The notes below the pieces were generated by a model. The model made no database searches. It was not told the DNA's origin and saw nothing but the letters and a program-made list of their open reading frames with translations. Source: Paludibacter sp. (GTDB taxonomy: Bacteria > Bacteroidota > Bacteroidia > Bacteroidales > Paludibacteraceae). From it: a stretch of 64,000 bases of DNA. The stretch is from assembly GCA_028710895.1 (NCBI GenBank), contig JAQTTH010000004.1, positions 186,001-250,000 of the forward strand. The letters are read 5' to 3'. Positions 16,684 through 25,112 of the stretch are shown piece by piece; positions within the stretch are counted from its first letter, which is position 1; each line of letters opens with the position of its first letter. The translations under genes were made by a program, and so were the position numbers.

Positions 16684-17433
16684 ATGATAAATGGGAAGAA
16701 AATTATAGTGGTGATGCCTGCCTACAATGCAGAGAAAACGCTGAAACAAACTTATAGAGAGATTCCTTTCGAAATTGTTGATGATGTTATATTAACGGAT
16801 GACTTTAGTCTCGATGGCACCACTGAAGTTGCAAAAGAACTAAACATTCGGGAAATTCAGACACATGAATCCAACAAAGGATATGGTGGAAACCAGAAAA
16901 CCTGCTATAACCGAGCTCTTGAGTTAGGTGCTGATATTGTGATTATGTTGCATCCCGATTATCAATACACACCCAAACTGATATATTCTATTGCTTATAT
17001 GATTGCATCTGGTCTGTACCCGGCCGTGTTAGCGTCAAGAATTTTGGGTAAAGGTGCTCTTAAAGGTAATATGCCAATGATAAAATATGTAGCTAACAGA
17101 ATATTAACTCTGATACAAAACTTGTTGATGCATCAAAAAATGTCAGAATATCATTCGGGGTACAGAGCTTTTTCGGCCGATGTGTTGCGGAAAATAAACT
17201 ATAATAGTAACTCGGATGATTTCGTTTTTGATAATGAAATGATAGCTCAAATTTTTTATTCTGGATTCGAAATAGGTGAAATAAGCTGCCCGACGAAGTA
17301 TTTTGAAGAAGCATCGTCAATCAATTTCAGAAGGAGCGTTGTTTATGGACTTGGGGTGTTACGAGTTTCAGTGGTTTATTTTCTCTGCAAACTAAAAATA
17401 ATGAACTCAGCACTTTTTCAACATGTCCAATGA
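16684..17433 (+). CDS. Glycosyltransferase family 2, polyprenyl-phosphate glycosyltransferase type
   Basis: GT-A enzyme of 249 residues related to dolichol-phosphate mannosyltransferase and GtrB. It shows VVMPAYNAEKTL at the N-terminus, VDDVILTDDFSLDGT, NKGYGGNQKTCYNRAL, and an acidic metal site in VIMLHPDYQY. It ends without the C-terminal membrane helices that GtrB often has. Likely role: transfer of a sugar from a nucleotide donor to undecaprenyl phosphate on the cytoplasmic face. It overlaps the GtrA-like gene by 11 bases, so they are translationally linked. Confidence 0.88.
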   Translation: MINGKKIIVVMPAYNAEKTLKQTYREIPFEIVDDVILTDDFSLDGTTEVAKELNIREIQTHESNKGYGGNQKTCYNRALELGADIVIMLHPDYQYTPKLIYSIAYMIASGLYPAVLASRILGKGALKGNMPMIKYVANRILTLIQNLLMHQKMSEYHSGYRAFSADVLRKINYNSNSDDFVFDNEMIAQIFYSGFEIGEISCPTKYFEEASSINFRRSVVYGLGVLRVSVVYFLCKLKIMNSALFQHVQ

Positions 17434-17854
17434 TCAATTCAAAATACTCCTGAATAAATTATTTAAAGACCCTGCCTCAGATCATTTTATTCAGATTTTC
17501 AGGTATTTGATTGCCGGATTTATAGCATTTTCTGTGGATGCACTGTTGCTGTATTTACTAACCGATTATTTCCATATTTACTACTTACTATCTACCGTTT
17601 TTGCATTCGCTTTGGGATTGTTAGCGAGTTATATTATTAATGTCGTCTGGGTATTTGATAACAGAAAACAGAAACAACAGTCAGTAGAACTCGTCATTTT
17701 TATTACTATCAGTGCTGTTGGGCTGGTAGTGACATTTGTTTTGATGTGGTTCTTAACATCTGTTCTGTCTATATTCTACCTTTATTCCAAAGTTATCACC
17801 ACAGCAATTGTTTTTATATGGAATTTTATTGCCAAGAAAAGAATTCTTTTTTAA
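17423..17854 (+). CDS. GtrA family membrane protein
   Basis: 143 residues with four hydrophobic helices and the GtrA pattern: FRYLIAGFIAFSVDALLLYLL at the start, FALGLLASYIINVVWVF in the middle and a basic tail (IAKKRILF). GtrA proteins are thought to flip polyprenyl-linked sugars made by the partner GT2 enzyme to the periplasmic side. The 11-base overlap with the GT2 gene supports the pair. It is the last gene of the cassette. Confidence 0.88.
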   Translation: MSNDQFKILLNKLFKDPASDHFIQIFRYLIAGFIAFSVDALLLYLLTDYFHIYYLLSTVFAFALGLLASYIINVVWVFDNRKQKQQSVELVIFITISAVGLVVTFVLMWFLTSVLSIFYLYSKVITTAIVFIWNFIAKKRILF

Positions 17855-18252
17855 GGCTTTGTTTTACTTTATACAATGTAGGTTAACGTGGTTTTTTGGC
17901 ATGGTATCTCGTGGCTGTTGCGTAACCCATCATTTTATATTTTACTCATAAATATGGCAGGTAACCGTCTTTGAGGCTTGCTATTCTTCGATTGAGGAAA
18001 TTAAAAGCAAACTCACGTTATGTTAAGTCTCGTAAAAGAAGTAATATTCAGAAAAGAGGATTAAGAAGAGTCTAATTCGTATTATGGAGATGAATAGTAA
18101 TGCATGTAAATGGTACCAATATCAACCAACTATTGATCGGTCAAGCAGCTTCACTTAATTTTGTCAATAATTGGGTTTTGGTCTGCATTTTTGAAACAGA
18201 ATATTTATTTCATTGTACCAGTCGTCCAAAAGCGATAATTTACGCCCAATGT
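17855..18252. other. Gene-less right part of the inserted cassette
   Basis: 398 bases without a credible reading frame, RNA gene or recognisable repeat. It ends at the 140-bp direct repeat formed by the 3' end of the MetH activation-domain gene. Confidence 0.5.
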
Positions 18253-19194
18253 TTAAAGATTGTGTGCCATCCACTTGCGAAGCACATCGGGCGATTTACC
18301 ACAGCGTCGGGCGTAATCGAGAAACTGATTTTCGTCTATTTTGCCCACCATAAAGTATTTCGACTTTGGATGTGCAAAATACAATCCGCACACCGAAGCG
18401 TTGGGGAACATAGCTCCATTCTCGGTAAGTTGAATACCCACCTCGCTGAACCTGAGCAGTGGCTCCAACACAAAAATAATAGATTGGTCGGGTAGGGAAG
18501 GGTAACCTACAGCCGGACGAATACCGCTGTATTGCGTTTTCAGCATTTCCTTGATAGTCAGATTTTCGTCGGCTGCATAGCCCCAGTATTTTTGACGCAC
18601 TTCGGTATGAATCCATTCGGCAGCCGCCTCTGCAATACGGTCGGAAAGGGTTTTAGCCAATATGGAGCGATAAACATCGTCTTCTTTTTCAAACGTCTCT
18701 GCATAGGCTTCCACGCCCTGAACGGTAGTGGCAAACACACCGAGATAATCGTTTTCGGGAGCAATGAAATCGGCCAGCGCATAGCAAAAACCGTCGGTTG
18801 CTTCGTGTTGCTGACGAAGAGTTGGGATGGTAATGGTCTGATCGCCATTTTTCACCAGAATATCATCACCATCGGCATAGGCATCGAAAACGCCAAAGCT
18901 GGCATTGACACTAACGATTTTCTCGTCCAACATTTCGCGCAACATTTCCTGCGCATCTTTGAAGAGCTTCAAAGCTTCTTCGGCTTTTGGGCGGTCGGCT
19001 TCGGGGAATTGCTTCAACCAACTCATTTTGCACGAAAGGCAATCGTGTACGGTTTCAATCCCTTCGAACCTGCCAGGCATACGCCATGCCATGAAAAAGA
19101 ATACCCAGTCGATATAAGGCACTATTTCACGTAAGTCGATGTCGGTAAGTTGAATAAGTCCAAGTGTATTTGGTTTGGCAGGAATGTATTTCAT
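18253..19194 (-). CDS. Standalone methionine synthase activation-domain protein
   Basis: Corresponds to the AdoMet-binding activation module of cobalamin-dependent methionine synthase, which supports reductive methylation of oxidised cob(II)alamin. In E. coli this is the C-terminal third of MetH; here it is a separate 313-residue protein. Landmarks: DWVFFFMAWRMPGRF, LFKDAQEMLREML, FDAYADGDDILV, and the AdoMet-site GIRPAVGYPSLPD. No folate, homocysteine or B12 domain is present, so the catalytic part must be elsewhere. Split arrangements are known, for example in Thermotoga. Its 3' 140 bases are duplicated at 15172-15311. Confidence 0.88.
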   Translation of the reverse strand: MKYIPAKPNTLGLIQLTDIDLREIVPYIDWVFFFMAWRMPGRFEGIETVHDCLSCKMSWLKQFPEADRPKAEEALKLFKDAQEMLREMLDEKIVSVNASFGVFDAYADGDDILVKNGDQTITIPTLRQQHEATDGFCYALADFIAPENDYLGVFATTVQGVEAYAETFEKEDDVYRSILAKTLSDRIAEAAAEWIHTEVRQKYWGYAADENLTIKEMLKTQYSGIRPAVGYPSLPDQSIIFVLEPLLRFSEVGIQLTENGAMFPNASVCGLYFAHPKSKYFMVGKIDENQFLDYARRCGKSPDVLRKWMAHNL

Positions 19195-19211
19195 TTTTAG
19201 TTTTATTTTTG

Positions 19212-19236
19212 CGTAGGGACAGGTCGCGACCTGTAC
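19212..19236. repeat. Partial copy of an intergenic palindromic repeat
   Basis: ACAGGTCGCGACCTGT at 19219-19234 is a perfect 16-bp palindrome preceded by GTAGGG. It matches the left half and centre of a GTAGGGACAGGTCGCGACC-type repeat that I recall as widespread between genes in Bacteroidetes. The right flank is degenerate here. Confidence 0.55.
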
Positions 19237-19286
19237 TTACAAAGCGATTATAAGTCATTAGAACACAAAAATACACGAAAAAGTTG

Positions 19287-19294
19287 TAAGTTTG
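19287..19294 (+). promoter_or_regulatory. Possible promoter -7 element of the nitroreductase gene
   Basis: TAAGTTTG, 33 bases before the chosen ATG. No TTG is found at the right distance upstream. Confidence 0.4.
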
Positions 19295-19327
19295 TGGTTT
19301 ATGAACCCATTAAAAAGTAATTCAATC

Positions 19328-19981
19328 ATGAGAACGTTTTTATTTAGCCTTGCAATGTCAATTGTGGTTTTGGCTTCGGCTCAAAGCTCTTCGAAAGTGA
19401 ATCAACCCAATGTGCCGATGGTGCTGACATCATTCGACACCATTAAATTGCTTGCACCCGACACACTCGGTGGTAAACCGTTGATGCAGGCTATTGTGCA
19501 TCGTAAATCCGATCGGACGTTTGATTCACGCAATCTTTCGCTGAAACATCTTTCGGAGATTCTGTGGGTGGCTAATGGTATCAATCGTGCTAACGGGAAG
19601 CGGACTGTTCCATCGGCTATGGCTCAGTATCCACTGCAAACCTACGCGGTGTTGGCCAATGGAATTTATTTCTATAATCCGCAGAAACATCAGCTGGAAC
19701 CGGTTGCAAAAGGAGATTTTCGTAGTTTAGCCGGTAAGCAAACCTTTGTGGACACAGCTCCACTCAATTTGCTTTTTATTGCCAAAGCCCGCAATGCGAA
19801 CGATAAATTTGAAATGGCGATGATGGATTCAGGCTATTGTGGTCAAAATGTGTATCTGTATTGTGCTTCCGAAGGGCTAAAGTGCGTTGTGCGAGCCGGA
19901 GCTAAAGAGGCCGAACTGCTCAAAGCAATGAACTTGGATACAAACTATAAATTTATCTTAGCCCAAACAGTGGGTTATTGA
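19328..19981 (+). CDS. Exported SagB/ThcOx-type nitroreductase-family protein
   Basis: FMN-dependent oxidoreductase fold. A signal peptide (MRTFLFSLAMSIVVLASAQ) precedes the domain, in which AIVHRKSDRTFDSRNLSLKHLSEILWVANG and the C-terminal DSGYCGQNVYLYCASEGL are typical of the nitroreductase superfamily. The ATG at 19328 is preferred over one at 19292 because it starts directly with the signal peptide. The mature protein is about 200 residues. The substrate is unknown, and periplasmic or lipoprotein relatives are common in Bacteroidetes. A strong hairpin follows. Confidence 0.82.
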   Translation: MRTFLFSLAMSIVVLASAQSSSKVNQPNVPMVLTSFDTIKLLAPDTLGGKPLMQAIVHRKSDRTFDSRNLSLKHLSEILWVANGINRANGKRTVPSAMAQYPLQTYAVLANGIYFYNPQKHQLEPVAKGDFRSLAGKQTFVDTAPLNLLFIAKARNANDKFEMAMMDSGYCGQNVYLYCASEGLKCVVRAGAKEAELLKAMNLDTNYKFILAQTVGY

Positions 19982-20001
19982 TCTGCTTTGGTAGAATAAT
20001 A

Positions 20002-20035
20002 AAACAGCCCCGGACTTTTAAATTCGGGGCTGTTT
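20002..20035. terminator. Bidirectional terminator
   Basis: Perfect 11-bp GC-rich arms (20002-20012, 20025-20035), extended inward by a wobble and an A-T pair, bounded by A and T runs. It lies between the convergent nitroreductase gene and HU-like gene and can serve both. Confidence 0.8.
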
Positions 20036-20047
20036 CTATGTATAAAA

Positions 20048-20383
20048 CTAATTCAATGAGATGTTGTCTAATCGTAGAATCTTTTGTTCTTCAATTTTTT
20101 TAAGCATGTCTTCCGTTGGAACAAATTCAACAGCTAAGATTTTTTCGCCCGTAACAGGATCTGTCTGATCAAAATGTGGGTAGAACGAACCAAAGGCTGA
20201 TTTTACCGAATAACCCTCTTTGAGTCTTTCGTACAGCACTTTTTGAAATTCAATCATAGCTGTTTTCACAGTTTCCCGGTCGTAATTCGAATTTGCAATA
20301 ATTATATCAATAATATCATTCAGAGACATCACGCCGGTTAATAACCACTCCGGTACTTTTGGTTTTTCGTTGTCCTTTTTCAT
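20048..20383 (-). CDS. HU-like DNA-binding protein (divergent)
   Basis: 111 residues. The arrangement LNDIIDIIIANSNYDRETVKTAMIEFQKVLYERLKEGYSVKSAFGSFYPHF followed by VEFVPTEDMLKKI resembles the HU/IHF alpha-hairpin and beta-arm pattern of the long HU-related proteins of Bacteroidetes. The DNA-intercalating arm is poorly conserved. It begins 35 bases after the dGTPase gene on the same strand. The binding role is inferred from weak similarity only. Confidence 0.5.
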   Translation of the reverse strand: MKKDNEKPKVPEWLLTGVMSLNDIIDIIIANSNYDRETVKTAMIEFQKVLYERLKEGYSVKSAFGSFYPHFDQTDPVTGEKILAVEFVPTEDMLKKIEEQKILRLDNISLN

Positions 20384-20418
20384 AATACTGCGATTTAATT
20401 AGTTTAATCAATCCGTTT

Positions 20419-21744
20419 TCATAAAGTAGGTATGCTCATTCCTGTAATTTTGCGGTATAAATCAAGTGCATAAATGTCGGTCATGCCCGAAATATAATCC
20501 AATACCGCCATTATTTTGCCATAAACTGTCGGACTATTGGTTTCGTATTGTTCCGGTATTCGCATAAGAAGTTGTTTTGAATATGCTTTTTCCGGGCTCA
20601 AAACCGCTGCTACCAAATGCTCCAGCAACGTAAGAATAATTTTATACCCCGCCAGTTCTATGTCTAACACTTCAGACGAGCGATATATTTTGGCAAAGGC
20701 CATCTTTTCACATTTTTTATACGCTTCGGCCGAATGTTCGGGCAATTGCTTGATAAGTGAAGCTGAAAAAGTACCGTTGAGAATGGCTTCTTCGTTGTCA
20801 GCAAAAACAACAGAACATTCGTCGATAAGTTGCCCAATAACCGACGAGCGCAGGTAGGCAATCTGCTCGTTTACATCCGTTACCATGCTCATTGTTTCCT
20901 GACGACGGGCTTTCCGTTCGTCGTTGAAAAATCCGAGAAAAAGATTTTTTGTTTCGTCGGTAGTCAATATGCGTAGCTTATGCGCATCTTCAATATCCAT
21001 GATCTGATAGCAGATATCATCAGCAGCTTCTACCAGATAGACCAGTGGGTGGCGGGCATACCGATTTGGATTATCAGGAGAACGGGGAATGCCCAGTTCA
21101 GCAGCTATTTTCTCGAAATCAGCTTTTTCCGAATCAAAGAATCCGAACTTTTGTTTTTTCGGATCGGAATAAATGGAAGCGTAAGGATATTTCACTACAG
21201 AAGCCAGCGTGCTGTAAGTTAGTACAAACCCACCCGGGCGACGACCATTGAACTGGTGCGTAAGCAGGCGGAGTGCATTGGCATTCCCTTCGAAGCAGAT
21301 AATATCTTTCCATTCTTCACCTGACATTTTATCAATTAAATGCTGTCCGGCTCCTTCCGAAAAAAATGTAGCAATGGCTTTTTCGCCCGAATGTCCGAAA
21401 GGTGGATTTCCCATATCATGAGCCAGGCAAGCTGCCGAAACAATGGAACCAATTTCTTCTAAGTAAGGAGTTTCGATATGCTTTTTTGCTTTCAACCGAT
21501 GTGCCACATTTACGCCTAACGAACGGCCAACGCATGCAACTTCCAGACTATGGGTGAGTCTGTTATGCACAAACACACTTCCCGGAAGTGGAAAAACCTG
21601 TGTTTTATTCTGAAGGCGACGAAAAGGTGCTGAGAAAATCAACCGGTCGTAATCGCGCTGAAATTCGCTGCGGTCGTCATCCCGTTTGGCGTGATATGCT
21701 TCTTGTCCGAAGCGTTTGGTGGATAGAAGTTGAGTCCAATTCAT
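20419..21744 (-). CDS. dgt: Deoxyguanosinetriphosphate triphosphohydrolase (dGTPase)
   Basis: HD-superfamily enzyme hydrolysing dGTP (or dNTPs) to the deoxynucleoside and tripolyphosphate, influencing dNTP pools. The N-terminus RDDDRSEFQRDYDRLIFSAPFRRLQNKTQVFPL is diagnostic. The HD metal site appears as RLTHSLEV and CLAHDMGNPPFGHSGE, and the aspartate of LVEAADDICYQIMDIEDA completes it. The 441-residue length is normal. It lies 5 bases after the metalloprotease gene, so the pair is likely one transcript. Confidence 0.95.
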   Translation of the reverse strand: MNWTQLLSTKRFGQEAYHAKRDDDRSEFQRDYDRLIFSAPFRRLQNKTQVFPLPGSVFVHNRLTHSLEVACVGRSLGVNVAHRLKAKKHIETPYLEEIGSIVSAACLAHDMGNPPFGHSGEKAIATFFSEGAGQHLIDKMSGEEWKDIICFEGNANALRLLTHQFNGRRPGGFVLTYSTLASVVKYPYASIYSDPKKQKFGFFDSEKADFEKIAAELGIPRSPDNPNRYARHPLVYLVEAADDICYQIMDIEDAHKLRILTTDETKNLFLGFFNDERKARRQETMSMVTDVNEQIAYLRSSVIGQLIDECSVVFADNEEAILNGTFSASLIKQLPEHSAEAYKKCEKMAFAKIYRSSEVLDIELAGYKIILTLLEHLVAAVLSPEKAYSKQLLMRIPEQYETNSPTVYGKIMAVLDYISGMTDIYALDLYRKITGMSIPTL

Positions 21745-21749
21745 TCTTA

Positions 21750-22457
21750 TTATTGCGGCATATGATAATTCTTCAATTCTTTTTGCATTTCCTTGCTCTT
21801 TCCATCGGTCACCCTATCCATCCAGCGCCAAAAGTTATGACCATGATTCATTTCCTTGGTATGACATAACTCATGAAGTATCACATAGTCGACTAAATGA
21901 ACCGGTAGCAGCATGAGGTAAAGCGATAAATTAATGCTTTGCGATTGCGAACAGCTTCCCCAGCGGCTTTTGCTCGATTGGATTTTTACGGTGCTGAAAG
22001 TAAAACCGAATTTTTGTGCTAATTGTTTTGTCCTGTCAGGAAGCAGCCGTTTGGCTTCTTTGCGCAAAAAGTGGCTGATGCCATTCCAGAAATATTGCTG
22101 AGTTTGGGAATCGTTGCAATTGGTTCCGAGAGGAAATTCAATGGTTAATGCACTTGATTTCAGAGAGAAATATATATTCTTTCGGGCAACAGGTTTTGCC
22201 TCTACAACAAAAGTGAGTGTTTGTAAACGCGAATTCTCGTCGATGATGATATTACGTTTCTCAAGTCCTTTTTCAAGTTTCTGTTGCTTCTGAATTAATT
22301 TTGCCCGAATGGAATTGATAAATTTTAAAGCATCATCATGAGTTGCCTGAGGAGGTAATGTTACCTTTAATCCGGAGCTTAAAATGCGGACACGAATATG
22401 TTTTGATCGCTCATTGCGAACAAACTCAATAGTTCCTAACTCAGCATCAGATAGCAT
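21750..22457 (-). CDS. YgjP-type metal-dependent hydrolase (SprT-like)
   Basis: 235 residues of the DUF45/YgjP family. The zinc site HELCHTKEMNHGHNFW (HExxH plus a downstream His) is intact, and SSKSRWGSCSQSQSINLSLYLMLLP precedes it as in relatives. The physiological substrate is unknown; relatives are predicted zinc proteases or nucleotide-linked hydrolases. A -7 element, TACCTTTG on the minus strand, lies 41 bases upstream. Confidence 0.85.
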   Translation of the reverse strand: MLSDAELGTIEFVRNERSKHIRVRILSSGLKVTLPPQATHDDALKFINSIRAKLIQKQQKLEKGLEKRNIIIDENSRLQTLTFVVEAKPVARKNIYFSLKSSALTIEFPLGTNCNDSQTQQYFWNGISHFLRKEAKRLLPDRTKQLAQKFGFTFSTVKIQSSKSRWGSCSQSQSINLSLYLMLLPVHLVDYVILHELCHTKEMNHGHNFWRWMDRVTDGKSKEMQKELKNYHMPQ

Positions 22458-22497
22458 AAAATATAAAAAGCGAGATTAAAATAATTCTTAAACAGTA

Positions 22498-22557
22498 CAA
22501 AGGTACATTTTTTTCGAGCAAATAATGGGAGTTTATTAGTTGAAACGAATAACTTTG
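22498..22557. promoter_or_regulatory. Divergent -7 elements
   Basis: Minus-strand TACCTTTG at 22498-22505 points to the YgjP-type gene. Plus-strand TAACTTTG at 22550-22557 points to the LolD-type gene. Neither has a well-spaced TTG. Confidence 0.45.
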
Positions 22558-22638
22558 CATAAAATTTTATAATGTCGCAGAATTGTCAGCTTTTTGATGA
22601 AAGTTGTTCTGTTTGAAATAGATAATTTATTAATTAAT

Positions 22639-23295
22639 ATGATTCAGGCTAAAAATATCCACAAAAGTTTTGGTGAGTTGGAAGTGCTCAAAGGTGTTGA
22701 TTTAAATGTTACAAAAGGAGAGATTGTATCAATTGTTGGTCCAAGTGGTGCCGGAAAAACCACTTTGCTACAAATTTTGGGAACACTTGACAAACCAAAT
22801 AATGGTGATGTGTTGGTTGATAGTATTGATTTCAGCAAATTAGGCGAAAAACAGTTGGCTGCATTTCGCAATAAACACATTGGATTTATTTTTCAGTTTC
22901 ATCAACTTTTACCAGAATTCACAGCGCTGGAAAACGTAATGATTCCGGCTTTGATAGCCAGAAAAGATGTAAAAAAGACCACAGCCAAAGCAAAAGAATT
23001 GCTTGACTATCTCCAACTGACCGATCGAATGGAACATAAACCAAGTGAACTTTCGGGTGGTGAAAAGCAACGGGTGGCGGTAGCACGAGCATTGATTAAT
23101 GACCCCGCCCTGATATTGGCAGATGAGCCTTCAGGTAGCCTGGATTCCAAGAATCGCGACGAACTTCACAAGTTATTATTCGATCTAAGGGAAAAATTTG
23201 GACTGACAATTGTGATTGTAACGCACGATAAAGAATTAGCAGCCTTATCGGATAGAGTTATTGAAATGAAAGATGGGAAAATAATACAAAATTAA
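22639..23295 (+). CDS. LolD-type ABC transporter ATP-binding protein
   Basis: Cytoplasmic ATPase of 218 residues from the MacB/LolD/FtsE group. Walker [11 protein letters not shown]-loop [19 protein letters not shown], signature [15 protein letters not shown], Walker [14 protein letters not shown] and the switch histidine in [10 protein letters not shown] are all present. The [16 protein letters not shown] stretch favours LolD, which powers lipoprotein release from the inner membrane. The ATG at 22639 ([12 protein letters not shown]) replaces an in-frame upstream start that would add a non-homologous tail. No permease gene is adjacent, as is usual for Bacteroidetes LolD. Confidence 0.85.
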   Translation: MIQAKNIHKSFGELEVLKGVDLNVTKGEIVSIVGPSGAGKTTLLQILGTLDKPNNGDVLVDSIDFSKLGEKQLAAFRNKHIGFIFQFHQLLPEFTALENVMIPALIARKDVKKTTAKAKELLDYLQLTDRMEHKPSELSGGEKQRVAVARALINDPALILADEPSGSLDSKNRDELHKLLFDLREKFGLTIVIVTHDKELAALSDRVIEMKDGKIIQN

Positions 23296-23345
23296 TTAGT
23301 AGTCCGGTGAAAACTTCATATTGAATTCATATTAAAACTACTAAC

Positions 23346-24059
23346 ATGCATAATAAAACTGTCGAATGTTCCGCCTGCAACAATGAGAATTGCCTGATAA
23401 AAAAACACAGCAATTCAGAAGCAGTACAACCTTATCTTAAGCTGAAAAATACTTTTAGGTGTAATAAAGGGCAACAGTTTATTCTCGAAGGTGCTCCGGT
23501 TAGTGGTTTGTATTTTATATACAGTGGCGATGTAAAAGTGTATAAACACACAGCCAATATGGATTCACAGATTATACGGTTTGCAAAAGAAGGAGAAATA
23601 GTCGGTCATCGTGGATTTGGTACCAATTACGTTTATGACATAAGTGCAAGTGCATTGTCGGATACTGTTTTGTGTAATTTTTCGACCGATGTACTTATTG
23701 AAATGTTGCACAAAGCACCACCCTTGATGTTCGACTTTATGTTGTTTTATGCCGACCAACTTCAAAAGAGTGAAGCGAATGCTAAGCGCTTTGCGCAAAT
23801 GAGTGTACGGGAAAAGGTAGTTAACGGGTTATTGTTTATCTACAGAAAGTTCGGACAATCTGAAGGTTTTATAAACATCATTCTTTCTCGTAAAGATATT
23901 GCCGACTTTGCCGGAATAAGTGTTGATCAGGTTATTCGCGTCATTTCAGCACTAAGAAAAGAAAGTTTACTGAATATTTCAGGGAAAAAACTGGGTATCG
24001 CTGACCTTGCTAAATTTGAAGCCGAACTGAGCGACAAGCATTATTTTCTTGAAGGTTGA
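23346..24059 (+). CDS. Crp/Fnr-family regulator with N-terminal cysteine cluster
   Basis: 237 residues: cyclic-nucleotide-binding-like sensor domain (about 30-150) and C-terminal winged helix (MSVREKVVNGLLFIYRKFG, then LSRKDIADFAGISVDQVIRVISALRKE as the recognition helix region). The N-terminus carries C8-x2-C11-x4-C16 (CSACNNENC), and another Cys lies near residue 109 (TVLCNFS). This is reminiscent of the Fe-S cluster ligands of FNR, so oxygen or NO sensing is possible but not shown. The gene faces the minus-strand nitrate operon 79 bases away and is the obvious candidate regulator. Confidence 0.85.
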   Translation: MHNKTVECSACNNENCLIKKHSNSEAVQPYLKLKNTFRCNKGQQFILEGAPVSGLYFIYSGDVKVYKHTANMDSQIIRFAKEGEIVGHRGFGTNYVYDISASALSDTVLCNFSTDVLIEMLHKAPPLMFDFMLFYADQLQKSEANAKRFAQMSVREKVVNGLLFIYRKFGQSEGFINIILSRKDIADFAGISVDQVIRVISALRKESLLNISGKKLGIADLAKFEAELSDKHYFLEG

Positions 24060-24138
24060 TAAAACCAACTGCGTTTCTAATTATTAAGGCTGGTTATTCT
24101 GATATAATTTATTACAACTGATTTTTCGAATAGGCACG

Positions 24139-24645
24139 TTAGGTATTTGGGTGGTCATCACTTCCCTGAATCATTTTATGGCAATGGAGAAGGGTTTTGA
24201 GGATTTCGTCCATGTATTCGCTCACCGCTTTGGGACTTCCGGGCAAGCAATAAATCATCGATTTATCGGCCACTCCGGCAATTGATCTGCTCAGGGCTGC
24301 CGAGGCAAACTGCAAACCGTACTTAACGCGAATTACTTCCATAATACCCGGAATTTCTTTTGTCAGCAGCGGTTTTACCACTTCAGGAGTAATATCGCGT
24401 GGTCCTATTCCGGTTCCGCCGGTGGTGATAATAAAGTCGGTTTGGAGTGCAATGTGCATTTCGAGCAACTGTTGAAGAGTGGTTGCATCATCGGGTATTA
24501 TTTCTTTCGTAATGGCTACTTTAGCTGACGCATTTTCAAGATAACTGTTCAGTTTTTCTACAATTACTTCTCCGCTTTTATCTTCGTAAACTCCTTTTGA
24601 AGCGCGGTCGCTGAGTGTTACCACAAGTGCTGTAAATTCTGCCAT
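24139..24645 (-). CDS. mogA: Molybdopterin adenylyltransferase (MogA/MoaB type)
   Basis: Adenylates molybdopterin before molybdate insertion by MoeA. 168 residues with LVVTLSDRASKGVYEDKSG at the N-terminus, TTGGTGIGPRDITPE (the MPT-binding loop) and YCLPGSPKAVSEYM. It is the last gene of the run, 2 bases after moaC. MogA and MoaB are hard to separate by sequence, and the Bacteroidetes protein is usually annotated MogA/MoaB. Confidence 0.92.
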   Translation of the reverse strand: MAEFTALVVTLSDRASKGVYEDKSGEVIVEKLNSYLENASAKVAITKEIIPDDATTLQQLLEMHIALQTDFIITTGGTGIGPRDITPEVVKPLLTKEIPGIMEVIRVKYGLQFASAALSRSIAGVADKSMIYCLPGSPKAVSEYMDEILKTLLHCHKMIQGSDDHPNT

Positions 24646-24647
24646 GG

Positions 24648-25094
24648 CTATTCTTTTGTTTTGGAGATCAAACGTATATCCGAAATTTGCATGTTTTTAT
24701 CCACTGCCTTGCACATGTCGTAAATGGTGAGCAGCGCTACCGAAACCCCGGTGAGAGCTTCCATTTCAACCCCGGTTTGTCCGCCGCAAACGGTGGTACA
24801 GTTTGCTTCAATTCCGTTTTCATGAATCTCAAAACTCACATGTACCTTCGAAAGCAATAAGGTATGGCACAGGGGAATAAGTGAAGGGGTAGATTTCGCA
24901 GCCTGAATGCCGGCAATTTGTGCCACGGTCAGCACATCGCCTTTTTTCAGTTCATTGTCCCTGATTTTCCGAATAGTTTCTGCTTCGAGTTGAATAAAAC
25001 CGCGTGCTTCTGCTTTGCGTTTTTGCACAGGTTTCTCGCTCACATCCACCATGGTGGCTTTGCCGTTTTTATCGATATGACTAAATTCGTTCAT
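24648..25094 (-). CDS. moaC: Cyclic pyranopterin monophosphate synthase MoaC
   Basis: Completes conversion of the MoaA product to cPMP, the first stable molybdenum-cofactor intermediate. 148 residues. Motifs: MVDVSEKPVQKRKAEARGFI, KGDVLTVAQIAGIQAAKSTPSLIPLCHTL with the conserved lysine and histidine, and GVEMEALTGVSVALLTIYDMCKAVDK. It lies 18 bases after moeA and 2 before mogA. Confidence 0.96.
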   Translation of the reverse strand: MNEFSHIDKNGKATMVDVSEKPVQKRKAEARGFIQLEAETIRKIRDNELKKGDVLTVAQIAGIQAAKSTPSLIPLCHTLLLSKVHVSFEIHENGIEANCTTVCGGQTGVEMEALTGVSVALLTIYDMCKAVDKNMQISDIRLISKTKE

Positions 25095-25112
25095 ATTAAT
25101 TTCTTTCTGATT

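Noticed and set aside
18100-18495. Plus-strand frame of 131 codons across the right cassette border
   Set aside because: Its second half is antisense to the MetH activation-domain gene and the first half has no features.
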